A DNA stretch of 64,000 nt from Halicephalobus mephisto (lineage: Eukaryota; Nematoda; Chromadorea; Rhabditida; Panagrolaimidae): assembly GCA_009193035.1 (NCBI GenBank), contig SWDT01000228.1, positions 1 to 64,000 on the forward strand. Reading direction: 5' to 3'. Below the pieces are notes generated by a model. It saw only the letters and a list, made by a program, of their open reading frames with translations. It was not told the origin of the DNA and searched no databases. The position numbers and the translations under genes were made by a program. Positions 43,627 to 57,089 of this stretch are shown here, one piece after another. Within the stretch, counting starts at the first letter, position 1. Each line of letters begins with the position of its first letter.

Positions 43627-43744
43627 TTTAAAAATTAAATAATTTTAAAATGTAAAATTTACTGAAAGACAGATAAATATTTTAAATCCAACCATGATAG
43701 CACATTTCATAACAGTATTTTCGTTAATAAAAAATTGAGGTCGA

Positions 43745-44432
43745 TTTTATCAAAGTTGACTGTCAAAATTAAAAGTCGAAAATTAAACTTTTCGTGTTGA
43801 GAAAAATTTTTTTAAATTAAAAAATTTGAATATTAAATTTTATCAATTTTTCAAATTCAAAATTTTTTAAAATGTGAAATTTTAATTTCGAATTTTGCGG
43901 TGATAATAAAAGTCGAAAATTAAACTTTTCGTGTTGAGACAAAAATTTTTTTTAAATTAAAAAATTTGAATATTAAATTCTATCAATTTTTCAAATTCAA
44001 AATTTTAATTTTAATTTCGAATTTTGCGGTAATAATAAAAGTCGAAAATTAAACTTTTTGTGTTGAGACCATTTTTTTAAATTATCAAAATTAGTAAAAT
44101 TTAATATTCAAATTTTTCGAATTCAAAATTTTTAAATTTTTAATTTCGAATTTTCCGGTAATAATAAAAATTAAACTTTTCGTGCTGAGACAATATGTGG
44201 TTTTTTAAAAATTTGATAATTCAAAAATAATCAAATTTTTTGAATAAAGTTGTCTCAAAACGAAAATTCCAAATTTTAATAAAACCACAGTATTCAAAAT
44301 CAAAAATTAAATTTTTCGTATCAAAATAATGAAAATTTTATTTTAAAAATTTTATTCAATTTTTTCAAAAATCGGTTTAGAACGAAAAGTTCAAATTTCG
44401 ACTTTGAATTTTGACAGTTAACTTTGATAAAA
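43745..44432. mobile_element. Foldback element between convergent vWA-ZP and rab-35 genes
   Basis: The left end TTTATCAAAGTTGACTGTCA and the right end TGACAGTTAACTTTGATAAA are inverted copies, continuing into AAAGTCGAAAATTAAACTTT / AGTTCAAATTTCGACTTT. The interior has about four direct units with AATAATAAAAGTCGAAAATT and CTTTTCGTGTTGAGA. A related inverted pair is at 63232-63452. Confidence 0.75.
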
Positions 44433-44482
44433 TGGAAAACTGTTCAGTTTCCTGAGCAATAGAGGCACAAAAATTTCAGTTA

Positions 44483-46040
<1,558 letters not shown>

Positions 46041-46376
46041 CAAAGAGAAACTGAACACTGCAGACCTAAAAATCAATTATAAACAGTGGAAAACCCGAAT
46101 ACGTAGAACGATATTCGAATTTAAATGAAAATAAAACAGTCAGGAAGAGAAGCAGTCTATCACTTTTCGCGTTGTCCTTACTCGCGCAAGAATGGCAACA
46201 AAAAAGCTCTGCCAGTCAACGCTCTTTTTTCAAAACGCGAAGGAATGAACGACACTGACTCAGACAAACATGTACTTTTTTCTTTTTTATAAAATTAATT
46301 GTTCATATAAAATTTTTAAAATTTTTTATTTCAATGTTTATTTATGCCCGTAAAAAGGATATTTCGATGACTTAGA

Positions 46377-48519
46377 TCACGTTATCAAATCCAATTGTGG
46401 CAATCCTAAATCTATATGATTGACCCAGAAATTTGCACATGAACTGTGATAAAAACAATTTGAAAATTCCAAAAAAGCCGGATCGTCGTTGGATATACTT
46501 TGAAGACACAGATTGCATATCAGCGTTCCTTTCTGACTGGGTATTACAGTACTTGCTTCAAATTCTACTTTTAGGGCTGATTCTATTGAATTATTTTCTT
46601 TCAAAAATAACTTCCAATTTTGCAGGGATTCTTTTGCATCTTCTATGAGCTTCTTTTCTGACGATCGGTGTTTATGGACAGATATGGCTACTCTATTCAG
46701 CATATTCGCTATGGATTGAATGGCATGGATAAACTTGATCCCTTGTTCCACCATCATCACCTCCGTCGTCGCCGATGGGTTCTGTTTGAGGATCTCGATT
46801 GATTCATATATGATATGCGATGACTCTTGGATTACTTTCTGCCAAGTGACCAAATATTCGTCTTCTTCCGGACCTTCACGCAAAATGGCATAGGGATCCT
46901 CTTCATGGGGACTAGTTTTCACTGAAAAAATTAAAATTTAAAAAATTAAAATCTAAAATTTAAAAAATTAAATTTTTTACCTGGTTCTTGAGGAACATTC
47001 TCGTTTATCGACAGATCTAAATCCAAAATATCGAATACGATAGAATTTCTTTTCTGTTCGGGTACTGTAGAAGAACTAACTTCTTCTATCGACGGGAAAG
47101 TCAAATCTCCAAGTAGATCATCTAATCCATTGCCATTTTTGTCTTCAATTTTAGGCTTTTCTAAAATTTAAAAAATTACAAAAACTTAATTTTTTTTTGC
47201 TTACTGTTTTCGACCAAAGCTGTCGGGACAAATTTTGCGTTTTTGTTTTTTTTAAAGTTGACGATATTGTCATCCATTTCTCCTTTTGTGCCCTGGATTT
47301 GTGAAATCCTTGTTTGCATTTGGAGATTTGCAGTGTCCACAAATGTTTTATTTCCATTTTGCTGTTTTTGAGCAGATATCCCAACTCCACCAGTCGTGAA
47401 TGTTTGCAGATGGGGAATGGGTAATGTATTCACTCCACACAAAGCCGATATCGATTCTCCTTTCTAAAACACCATAGTTTACGAATTCCATATATGAACT
47501 TTTACGAAATAGTCTGAATAAGGATTTTTGGGAACTCAAATGACCCAAAATTTGATTTTGGTGCTAGTTATTTCGTAACTAATTGTAATTTATGAAATTC
47601 ATATATGAACTTTTACGAAATAGTCTGAATAAGGATTTTTGGGAAATTAAAGTAGCTTAAAATCATGATTTTGTGTGATAATGGTTTTGTAGTCAGTATT
47701 TTAAAACTATGTTTTTCTTAGATCTGAAAAATTTTACATCAATGCACAGAACCTCTTATTTAATTTTTAGGAGTAATTTCGATATATGAACTCAATTTAT
47801 TACCTGAAAACCAGAACATCCAAGTACTCTATCGAAAACAAGTTTCTTTGCTTGGTTTTTAAATACTTCATATATGAAGGTTTCAATATGACATTTTTTG
47901 CATTTTTAATGTATGCAAATTCTTCAAAATATTTTATATATGAAATTTTTAAGATTTTTAATATGTGGAAAATTCCAAAGTTTTTATATATGAAATTCTT
48001 GTTTTTTAATATATAGGTAATTTTTTAAAATATTTCATATATGAAATTTTTAAGATTTTTAATATGTGGAAAATTTCAAAGTTTTTATATATGAAATCAC
48101 AAACCTGAGCGAGAGCTATCAGAGCCAGACAACTGAAGAACTCTTGTCTTGTTAACTGGCCCGGAATGCTCCTATTGACCATGCTCCATATATTGCTTAA
48201 GGAATCCTTGGATAATTGCGACGTGACCATGAGATTATAGACTAATCCGGTATTGGGCAACTGGTTCGAGGATGTGGCACCGCATTGGGCCAGACAATCC
48301 TTGTAAAATTTAGGTACTCGGCTCTCCTCCAGAAGCACCGGCGGCACCACTCCGCCACTGGCCCCATGTACTAAATTTAATAAATATTTATTTTTATTGA
48401 AATATTAAAATACCATTTGGTGAAGTTGAAGAATTTCCAAAAGGCGAACTTTGGGATTGAACAGAACTGGATTTGTTTGAACGAGAAAATAAAAACGATC
48501 CAGACCACATTTTCGACAT
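46377..48519 (-). CDS. EH-domain protein, gamma-synergin-like (five exons)
   Basis: Exons 48414-48519, 48105-48370, 47205-47463, 46981-47160 and 46377-46921 total 1356 nt, 451 aa. Exon 2 encodes an EH domain (PKFYKDCLAQCG, TGLVYNLMVTSQLSKDSLSN IWSMVNRSIPGQLTRQEFFS CLALIALAQ). Exon 4 has DDLLGDL-type acidic clathrin-adaptor motifs. The last exon ends in a helical, Cys-containing region (LICNLCLQSISNDDPAFLEF). Overall layout (EH domain, DDLL motifs, conserved C-terminus) is that of gamma-synergin, an AP-1/clathrin accessory protein. The start is MSKMWSGSFL or the next Met, three codons on. rab-35 lies 336 bp downstream on the same strand, so the pair could be co-transcribed and both act in vesicle traffic. 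Confidence 0.82.
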
Positions 48520-48589
48520 TGTGATAGAAATAACAATAATTACCCGAAGGGCAAAATATCTCGATATGGAAATACACTTAATCAGCACA

Positions 48590-48800
48590 CATCATCCTCA
48601 AAATTAACGCTAATTCACCTAGCAACAACCTTCACCAGGACAAAAACGCCAAAGACACTGTTTGTCCTCGTTTGGACGCGCGGGTGCGTCCGTCAAACAA
48701 CGTCGAAAATAAGAAAGCCCAATGCTCATGCAAATACCAGCAGAACAGTAGAAAAACAAATGTAGGACTTATTGGAGGCCTCGTTGAACCTAAAAAACGC
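48590..48800. promoter_or_regulatory. Probable promoter of the synergin-like gene
   Basis: A less AT-rich stretch upstream of the start, with TTTGGACGCGCGGGTGCGTC at about 48673. No specific factor site can be assigned. Confidence 0.4.
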
Positions 48801-50425
48801 CAAAGACACAGTAAATCGATGCTTTGAAGAGTTATTTTTATATGAAAAAAATAATGTAAAACATCGAATCCAAAAAAATTCGAAAATTAAAAATTATATA
48901 AAAATATAAAACATATTAAAGACCTCGTTGAACCCAAAAAACATTAAAATATAAGAACTCCAAAAATTAAAAAAATTATTTTTATATAAAAAATAATGTA
49001 AAATTTTTGAATAAAAAAATTTAAAAAATTTTGAAATAAATTATGTGAAAAATAAAAATTTATTAAATGCAGGAAAATATTAAAAATATATATTTTTATA
49101 TAAAAAATAAAAATAATTTAATATTATTGATTTTTAAAAATTCTACAATTTACCAAATAAACATAATAATACAAGTCAAAATTGCCAGTTATTCCTTGTT
49201 GATTAATTTTTACTTTTTTGTCGGTTTAATTTCCGGACATTTTTGACTTTTTTGTTGAAAAAATAAACTTTAATTTTTTTTCAGTTTTTGTCCTATTATC
49301 TACCACAATTTTTTTAATTTTTTTTTCGTGACTAAAAATATGATTTTTCTCGTGTTATTTTTCGTTTTTCACTTACTGAGGAAGTTATCTTTTTCCAGAA
49401 ACTATCGAAATCGATAATGATTGGAAAAATCAATGTCGAAATCTACGAAAAAGTCAACATCGAAATTTGCAACTTAGACAAATCGATTAAATTTTTGTAT
49501 TTATATTTATTAATATTTCGACATTATTTGGACAGAAACTAGAGTAGAAAGAGAGCACTTGAAAAGATAGGTTGAATATCAGGGAGTGGGGGATACTGTA
49601 GGACATAAGTCAGACTTTCGATCATCTTTTGTTGATAATAATTATTTATTTTATATATCTTCTTGTTGAATAAAGATTAGTGATGTTCTATTTCTATCTT
49701 AACAGATATCAAAGTGAAACCGAAATAAAATGTGCAGTTCACATGGAACATTTAGATCAGTTTATATCGAAGCAGAAGCCGCAATCTGCTTACAACGTCC
49801 GGCAGGTCGACTTATCTAATTCTTACTTAAAAAATTTAAATTTCGATTATTTTATAAATTTCGGCATATATTCCTATTCAGTAAGCCAGATAATCAAAAA
49901 CTTATCTAACATTTAAAATTAAAAATTTTTTGATTAAGATTTATTAATAGATTTTTAGGATTAGTTTATTGTTATTCCTGAGGATTTTTCCTCATTGAAA
50001 TTTTCAAGGATTATCTTGTTTCTTGTTGGATTAAGACCCAACCAGAGATTTCGAAATGCTTGATTTTAGAATCAAATTAGTTTGGTCCGAATTCGAATTT
50101 TTCAATTTTCGAACTCCATTCGAAATTTCGATTTAAAACTAGTTCAAAAACCGACAATGCTGGACTCAACGATGGTACTGTAAAAAATATTTAAAAATAA
50201 TTTACCATTAAAATTTTAGATTATAAATTGACGAACTTAATTATTAATTTCGGACTTAACTTTCAATCAAACTGTCGAACTCTACAGTAACAGATATGAA
50301 TCTAATTTAAGAAATTCAGATTACTAATTTAATTAAAAATGAACTTTTTATCTTCGATTTGAAGGAGTTTGCTAATGAATAACAGCAGATTTGTCCTTTC
50401 TGTCAATTGCGAAATCCCAAAAAAG
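48801..50425. other. Intergenic DNA without a recognised gene
   Basis: AT-rich repeats to 49.5 kb. At about 49535-49705 there is a diverged half copy of the palindromic element of 37.6-38.3 kb (ATATCAGGGAGTGGGGGATA). Then a 78-codon plus ORF at 49680-49916 that overlaps the element end and matches nothing known. Confidence 0.5.
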
Positions 50426-50429
50426 GCTA

Positions 50430-50795
50430 TATAACAGTTGTTTCCTCTATTTCGCAAGATATAATGTCTTTCGTTTTTACAAATTCTTCGGTAGTTAAAT
50501 TAATACTTCAGTTAAGAAAAAATTAATTTAAAAAGAAAGAATTTCGAAATCAACGCGAGTCAAAAGAGTAACTGTTGCTGGGGAGGAGATATCAGTGGAA
50601 AGTAACTATCAATAGGGACCTATTATTACTGGGGGTATCTGTCGTTGGGGAGGAAGTATCAGTGGAGAGTAACTGTCAATAGGAAGGGAATATAGCTAGA
50701 TAACCAACTACTGCGGAGGAAATATTAGTGGGGGTATCTGTCGTTGGGGAGTATTTCTCGTCGGGGAGCAAATGTCGTTAGGGAGCAACTATCAT
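50430..50795. mobile_element. MITE-like foldback element, copy 3
   Basis: Shares CTATTTCGCAAGATATAATG, TTCGAAATCAACGCGAGTCA and GGGGAGGAGATATCAGTGGA with the copies at 16.05 and 33.93 kb. The ends (TAACAGTTGTTTCCTC and GGGAGCAACTATCATACATC) are more diverged. Confidence 0.7.
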
Positions 50796-51177
50796 ACATC
50801 CAAAAAGAGAAAATTAGGACTTTTTGGATCACAAGATATGGACAAAGATAGATCTCCAATATATCCCTTGTGACAGGACCAGTTCCGAATGCGTTCACGA
50901 TATCTGGGATATCAAATCTAACTAATGTTTTCACAAAGAATGTTTTCAGGGATGATTAACCTACGAAATTCTAAGAAATTAAAAGACAACACTCGGGAAA
51001 TTCTTTCATAATAAACAGTTTTAAATCCATATATACCGAAAAATAGGAAATATTACATTCTTTGGAATCACTATCTTGACAGTTAGGGAACAGAAGATTT
51101 AGTTGATGTTACGGCTAGATTTCTGAAGATAAAAGATCTTCTGATTCTGATCACTCATATGGGCTAAATAACGACTG

Positions 51178-51470
51178 TTAATTTTCATACAAATATTTAG
51201 AAAACAAACCTTTGATGTTTTTCACACTATTCTGTTGGGCCTTCTTTGTGAACTCGGTGTGAACTGCTGGACGGAAGAAAATACGGGGTTCGGTATCCGT
51301 CAAAATCGCGTCGATGAAAGAAGCCGATGGACGTAGAATTTGGGACTCAGGACTAATTCGATATGAACGAAGGAGGTTCGAGGAAGGAAACGTGTCGTTC
51401 AGGGGCAATATTACATCGTGGTTGCCGTGATCTAGGGGATGAATGATGGCTTACTTGAGGACTCCATGAG
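51178..51470 (-). CDS. Possible gene fragment, unrecognised
   Basis: A minus-strand frame open from before 51450 to a stop at 51178: HPLDHGNHDVILPLNDTFPS, RISPESQILRPSASFIDAIL and FFRPAVHTEFTKKAQQNSVK. The GNHD word recalls calcineurin-like phosphoesterases, but no other part of that fold is seen and no splice partner is evident. Base composition is more coding-like than the surroundings. Confidence 0.3.
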
Positions 51471-51873
51471 TTGAGTAAAATGAATCTGGTTCCATATCAA
51501 GGAAATCTCAAATCAGGGTTGTACTAAGGTTCTTGTTAGTCAGAAATCTAATTTTAGGGTTTATATAGGGGCGTAAAATAAGATTATAGTTAAAGTGACA
51601 CTAGTAAGTAAGTTTTTGAAAGTACTTTGAGCATCAAACCCACTAACTCAAATATCTAATCAGATTTACAAGTAAATAACATGCTATTCACTACCTATAA
51701 GGTCTCAATTGATATATGGTTTGTCGAAAACCGAAGAACTTTTAAAAATAAAAACCACTTCCATGTGCCTTTGAACTCTCACAACTTGAAAACCTTAGGT
51801 TTCACACTTTGGAACCAATTCCATTTTACTCAGCTCGTTGAGTTTTGGGATCAACTATCACTCATCCCATAGT

Positions 51874-52310
51874 TCACAAAAACCATACCGAGGCTGGTCT
51901 CGTCCAGAGGTTCACGTCTACCGCCATCAGTCCTGGAACACTCGTTCTGCCGTCTCTTGATGAAAATAACTCTTCTATTCCTGTTATAATCTTGACGGAT
52001 GGTAAGTTTCTCTGACTCTTCAACCTTTTGAATCTAAAATAAAAAATACATAATTTTTAAACGAAATACTTATTTTTTTTAGATCGATTGAGTTGTCTTT
52101 TTTGAATTCGTCCAAAGTTTTCATGATGGATCCAAGGAATCTACGGTTTCTGTAAGTGATTAGGTAAGGATTAAGATGCTTGAAAACGACTCACCTCTGG
52201 CTGTCATCACATTGTTTCTTTCTTCCGGAAACAATGTAATCCTTGGAGACACCATCCTCAGGAAGGAATTGATCATGGGCTACAAGTCTTCCACAACGTT
52301 GTGTCTTCAT
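51874..52310 (-). CDS. Truncated pinin-like protein
   Basis: Exon 52195-52310 (MKTQRCGRLVAHDQFLPEDG...CDDSQ) joins with an exon starting at 52149 by the split codon ag|a: SQRNRRFLGSIMKTLDEFKK DNSIDL. This matches the pinin/SDK/memA core of pinin (human QRNRR-x-GLLMGTLQKFKQE). Pinin itself is a long nuclear splicing and adhesion-associated protein. Here the long coiled coil that should follow is missing. A possible third exon 51874-52033 (FKRLKSQRNLPSVKIITGIE) ends in a stop but does not look like pinin, and its acceptor phase is uncertain. A truncated paralogue or decaying copy is likely. Confidence 0.55.
51885..52010 (+). other. Coding-like reading on the opposite strand of the pinin-like 3' part
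   Basis: The plus frame HKNHTEAGLVQRFTSTAISP GTLVLPSLDENNSSIPVIIL TD ends at a gtaag donor. It competes with the minus reading of the same DNA; only one can be real and I cannot decide. No family recognised. Confidence 0.25.
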
Positions 52311-53253
52311 AATAGAGTAATTTCAATCCAATTTTAGAGGGACAGAGCCAGAAAACGAACGAAAAATTAATAAATTCGATATAAAATGAAAAAAATGTTC
52401 GTCTTCGTTATTCAGGTTTTCGTGGCGAAAGTCGTTTTCGAACTTCAGCTCTTCACAGGGAAGTGTTGTGATTGAAAATGTCGCACTTCGCCAATTGACC
52501 TAAAGTAGTAAATTCACAAATTTTTACTTTTCTGTATTGAAATTATTAAAATTTAATTTTTAATTTTTTTCAATTGTAGATAAAGTTTAAGAAGTGTTGT
52601 GATTGAAAATATCACACCGTCAATTGACCTAAAATAGCAAATTCATAGTTTTTTATTTTTCTCTTTTAGATTTTTGAAATTTTACTTTCGTTAATTTTTA
52701 ATTTTTTTAATTATAAGTAAAGTTTAAGAAGTGTTGTGATTGAAAATGCCAGACTATCAATTCATCGAAAAATATCCAAAATTTATTTTTTATTTCGGAA
52801 ACATGGAAGTTTTATTTTCGTTGGTTTTTGAAATTAAAAAAATTACCGATGATAATTTAGTCGGTCATGATTGTCTGTCATACCTTACCAACTTTCCCGA
52901 AATAATGAACTTTTAAATTTTTTTCATTTTAAAACCAGAACTTTCAATTCATGTCTCGGTAAAAAATATAAAAAATATAAAAATTAATGAATAATGATAT
53001 TTTGAAAGTAAAGTTGTTCTTTAAGATCCTACAATAAAAAAGTTATATTTTTAAACAATGTATTTTTTTACGATTTATGTTCTCAATTGTCTTTCCGAAA
53101 ATTCTCATGAACTTGTTACAAAATAAAAAATTGATTGCCTTTCAACTTTGATCATTTTATCATCGACAAAAAACCTGCATTTTTGAACAAAGTTTATTCT
53201 TATGATCGTCTGTTTTTTGACGTAATTATGAAATAAAAATCTTATTTTATAAA
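52311..53253. repeat. Divergent upstream region with about 100-bp repeats
   Basis: GAAGTGTTGTGATTGAAAAT recurs three times (about 52462, 52593, 52730) with the flanking words CAATTGACCTAAA and TTTTTAATTTTTTT. It lies between the minus pinin-like gene and the plus gene at 53254 and includes their start regions. Confidence 0.65.
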
Positions 53254-55230
53254 ATGTCTTGGTATTCTTGTGATGGCCGTGAATGCAAATTGGGATGGGG
53301 ATTTAACGAGTCTTTGGATCGATTGATTCCTATTGAAGAAAATCCTCCTAATGTTACACCAGTGGTACTCGTAGATCAGTACCAATCCTGGATTTGGAGT
53401 CTGTCATGTGACAACATTCCTTCTTATGTGAGTTTTTTGTTTCTATAAAGTTATTATTCAATCTTTTGGCTCCGCGGGAGACCGCGCCCATGCAACAGCT
53501 AGAGCAATTTGTATTGTATTGTATTATTCAATCTTTTAGCGTTTCATAAGTTTGTACTTGGAATCAAGTATCAAAAAGGATCTCGACTTCCAAATTGTTT
53601 TCGATGAAAAAGAATATTGGCGAATTGAATGTCGTGTTTACAGACGAGGGGAAAAGTGTGGAAAATTCGTAGAATATCCACGAATTTGCAGTCATTACGT
53701 CAATAAAGTCGAGTATGGAGTGGATTTCATAGTCAGTTTCCCAAAAGATGGGTTTCCAGATGAAAAAGAAAAGGTTTGATTCATTCGTTCTAGATTATCT
53801 ATTTTTTAAACTTTTTATTCCTATTTCGCACAAAATCAAAAGCTACAACAAGTACAAAAAACAAACTTAATTGCAGTCGTTTTTTCCTTTGACTCATCTT
53901 TAGATTATATATTCAATTAAAAATAAATCATTTACAGGTGAAGAAACTATTTGATGATAAAACTTTTGACAGTATTCAAAAGAAGACTGAATGCAAGGTT
54001 CTGATCAACTATGACAAAGTTGAAAACATGACAATGGAAGAACTGATGGAATTCAGAAAGGAATTGGAAGAAGGAAAGCATTCTGAACTCAATGTTCCTC
54101 TTGAATTTTGGTACGAGAAATTGAATCAGAAATTTCGACAAGTGAAAGTCAGTAATCAGAACGAATTTAGACGATTCCTTGCTTATCTCTACACTATTTA
54201 CAGAAAAATCGAAATGAAAATGGAAAAAACGGGATATCTGGATGTCTTAAACATCGATTCTTCTGAAGAATCATTTTCAATGATTGGAAGTAATCTTCAG
54301 CGAGCCAAAGAAAAATACAAATCAGTAAGTAAAAAGGACTTTTTGGAATTGTATCCTGTATTGAAAAAACTTTTTTATTGTTATCTGGATTACATCAAGT
54401 ACGGATTAGATAACCTAACTACCATCGACGAAGGAGACTTTCTTCCTGGAGATGTAGAAGAATTACAAACATGGCTTTTTCGACTGAATAAATGGCTGTT
54501 AGTGAAAATTGACGGACATTGGCATAGTTTTATGGATTCAGTCATTGTGGCTAATGATGAAAACGAAACTGTCATTCATAGACTCAAAGCAACAGAAAAG
54601 TTGAAAAATACGAATGTAATAATCTCAAACGATGTAACTGAACCGATTGTTGTTACTGATAAGAATCCCACAGGAACTAAGTTCGGATTCACTGACATGT
54701 CCTCTGCTGAAGAAAATGAAAATGAAGAAACTTTACCGCAGTTCGAAATGGAATGTCCTCAAAGTTGTGGTTCTGATTTGAGGAAATGGATCTGCACCAG
54801 ATGTGGGGACTTTGTTCGAGGGAAATTTGTAGGACAAATTTTTCTATTTTGTTCTTGTGGAAAGAAACGTTTTAACCTACAATTGCTGACATGTTCCAAC
54901 TGTCAAGAAAAACAAAAAGAAAAGCTTCAAAAAAGTAATTATTCTGTAAATTCCTCTGTTTTAACTAGGACAAGCCAATTGGATTCAAATGTTCAAACAT
55001 CTTCAGTCCCTGACCTGAATGGTGAAAATCTTGCTTTCATTTTGCCTCGACTTCAAAAACATGACAGTAGAAGTGACGATAACAAAGCCGATCTACCAAT
55101 GGATTTTACATCAGAAGGAAAAAAAGATCTTGTCCGAATTATTCTAGAGAAAGTTCTGCAGACTCCTAATTTGAATGGGGATACTGTAAAACTCATACAA
55201 GAGTATTTAAATAAAAATCGAGGAGATTAA
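53254..55230 (+). CDS. 566-aa cysteine-rich protein, unrecognised family
   Basis: Exons 53254-53427, 53540-53773 and 53938-55230 join in phase 0 to 566 aa. The N-terminal 130 residues (MSWYSCDGRECKLGWGFNES, LVDQYQSWIWSLSCDN, EYWRIECRVYRRGEKCGKFV EYPRICSHYV) are Cys/Trp-rich, possibly a small beta domain. The middle is helical and charged (EELMEFRKELEEGKHSELN, LAYLYTIYRKIEMKMEKTGY). Around residues 410-460 there is a zinc-ribbon-like set: CPQSC, RKWICTRCGDFVRGKFVG, FLFCSCGKKRF, LLTCSNCQ. The tail is polar. No signal peptide. AATAAA occurs at 55346. I do not know the family; the zinc-ribbon resembles W-x-C-x2-C-G ... C-x-C-G modules of uncharacterised worm proteins. The first intron contains a GC-rich hairpin (GCGGGAGACCGCGCCC at 53477). 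Confidence 0.75.
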
Positions 55231-55679
55231 TTTTTGATCTATTTTAACTGAAATTTTGTTATTTACAGAGAATATTTTATTTTAATTAGAAACTTTTGTC
55301 ATGTAAATAGGTATTCGTTTTGAGAAATAGTAATTCGAAAGTTTAAATAAAGTTCAGATATCAGTGGAAAAATACACTTTTTATCAACTTGTAAAAAGTA
55401 ATGAAACGTTTGTACAAATTCTAAGTAGATAAAATATGATGGATTTCCTTGGATTTATTTATGACCTTTATGTAGATGAATTAAAAGTTCTGGTAGAGTT
55501 GTGAAAGTATTGGGGAGATTTATTGTTAATTAAATTTGGATATTTCATCTCGTTTTCTTTGAAAGAAAAATTTAAAAAGGGCGAAATGGGTATTTTCCTA
55601 CTTTCCCTCAGAGGTAATTATCATTCCTTTCTGATCAGTTTTCTAATAATTCCAATTTATTGAATTTGTTGAAAAAAGA

Positions 55680-55798
55680 AGCTAGGAGCACTGGAGATTC
55701 CCAGGACGTCTCCGATCCAAGTACTAATCCAGCCCTAGGGCGTTTCACTGGCCAGATCGAACGGGATGGCGTCCTTTCACCCTGGTTTGACCCCTAAC
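55680..55798 (-). rRNA. 5S ribosomal RNA gene
   Basis: On the minus strand the sequence starts GTTAGGGGTCAAACC and contains GACGCCATCCCGTTCGATCT, GATTAGTACTTGGATCGGAG and ACGTCCTGGGAATC, all diagnostic of nematode 5S rRNA. The 119-nt length and the closing stem (GTTAGGGG with the 3' CTCCTAGC) agree. A T6 pol III terminator follows directly (TTCTTTTTTC). The internal A, IE and C boxes are intact. Only one copy is in the window, so it may be a dispersed member outside the main array. Confidence 0.94.
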
Positions 55799-57085
55799 GG
55801 AACTCCCATCCCTCTCATTTGACCAGTTTTCCTTTTTCTATTGTAAATGAGAGTAAAGACGACTAAAAGTGAGTGAGTGAAAAGATTACTCCCCCTGTTA
55901 TTATCACCAGGCGATTATCGTCTCTCATTATTTATTCCCAAATGTGTCCAATTTCTTTTTAAAAAATGAAGAAATCCTACTTGAAACATTCAAATATGAA
56001 ATTCAACTTTTTATAGTGTCATTTCACTATTTTCGATTAACTTTGTCTTTTCTTCTTAGAATAATATTATCATTGTCGATATTTTTACTTCTTTTACTGA
56101 TTCTGGCACTCCTGTTTTCGATGTAATCTTCTTAATAGACAACCCGGGAGTACTTTAAAATTTCTTATCTCTTATATCAAGTCCTATTGGATGTTCTCAG
56201 TCTTTGGAAATACTGTTTTTTCTTATATTATGATAGAAGCAAAAATATTTTTTAAAAACTTACCTCAAAAAATATCCTCTAAAAATTAAAAAAGTTTCAC
56301 AATAATCTTTAATTTAAGTTTGAACATTATAAAAATTATTGAAGTTAAAAGAAAGATAATGAAAGATTGATTTCTCCAGAGTAATGAACTACTTCGATAT
56401 GAATTCAACTAAATATCCATCTAGTGTTAAAATTTGCAAAACTTTTTCCGAAATAATTCAAAATCAATATTTTTTCCGATATAGGATCTGTTGGGACTTG
56501 AAGAGACGTCATACAGATGGCGCTCCCTGATTTGTTGGTCTTAGCACAACTACAGTAACTTCATAGATTATCGCGGTAACAACTAGTTTATGTCCTGTAT
56601 CAAAAACAAAATTTTTATTTTATAATCTCTCCAAATAACAATCGACAATAATGAGAATAAAATAAATTTCTTCCAAGTGCAGATTTTATATATCAATGAC
56701 AACTTTATCAGTATTACAAACAACTCAATTTCTATAGTGCAACAATAAAAAAATCAACGAAAAAACCAAATGACTGGTTTCAACAATAAGTTTTTTAATC
56801 TAGGACGATAATTTTGACATTAGTAAAAAAATCTATGAGTTAAGAAACAACGAACAATTCCTATTACAAGGGAAAAATTAACAAATTCGAAAAATAATTA
56901 CTTTTTGAGACGAATTTTTTATTTTCTTAATCATCAAAAAATGACAAAATAATTTAGTAAAAACATCAGAAATCGAATGATAGGAAATTGCTTTTTATAT
57001 TTACCCAAGAAGATTATTGGAAATTTTTTTGGATATTTGGTCTATAAGAATTTAATTGATTCATGATGATATTCAATCACACAAT
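55799..57085. other. Intergenic DNA without a recognised gene
   Basis: Ordinary AT-rich sequence. A 60-codon hydrophobic plus ORF (55944-56126) and scattered patches (56480-56570) show no gene-like structure. Confidence 0.5.
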
Positions 57086-57089
57086 GAAA

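Noticed and set aside
53470..53500. GC-rich hairpin in an intron as a tRNA gene
   Set aside because: Only one stem (GCGGGAGACCGC) forms; no A or B box or acceptor stem.
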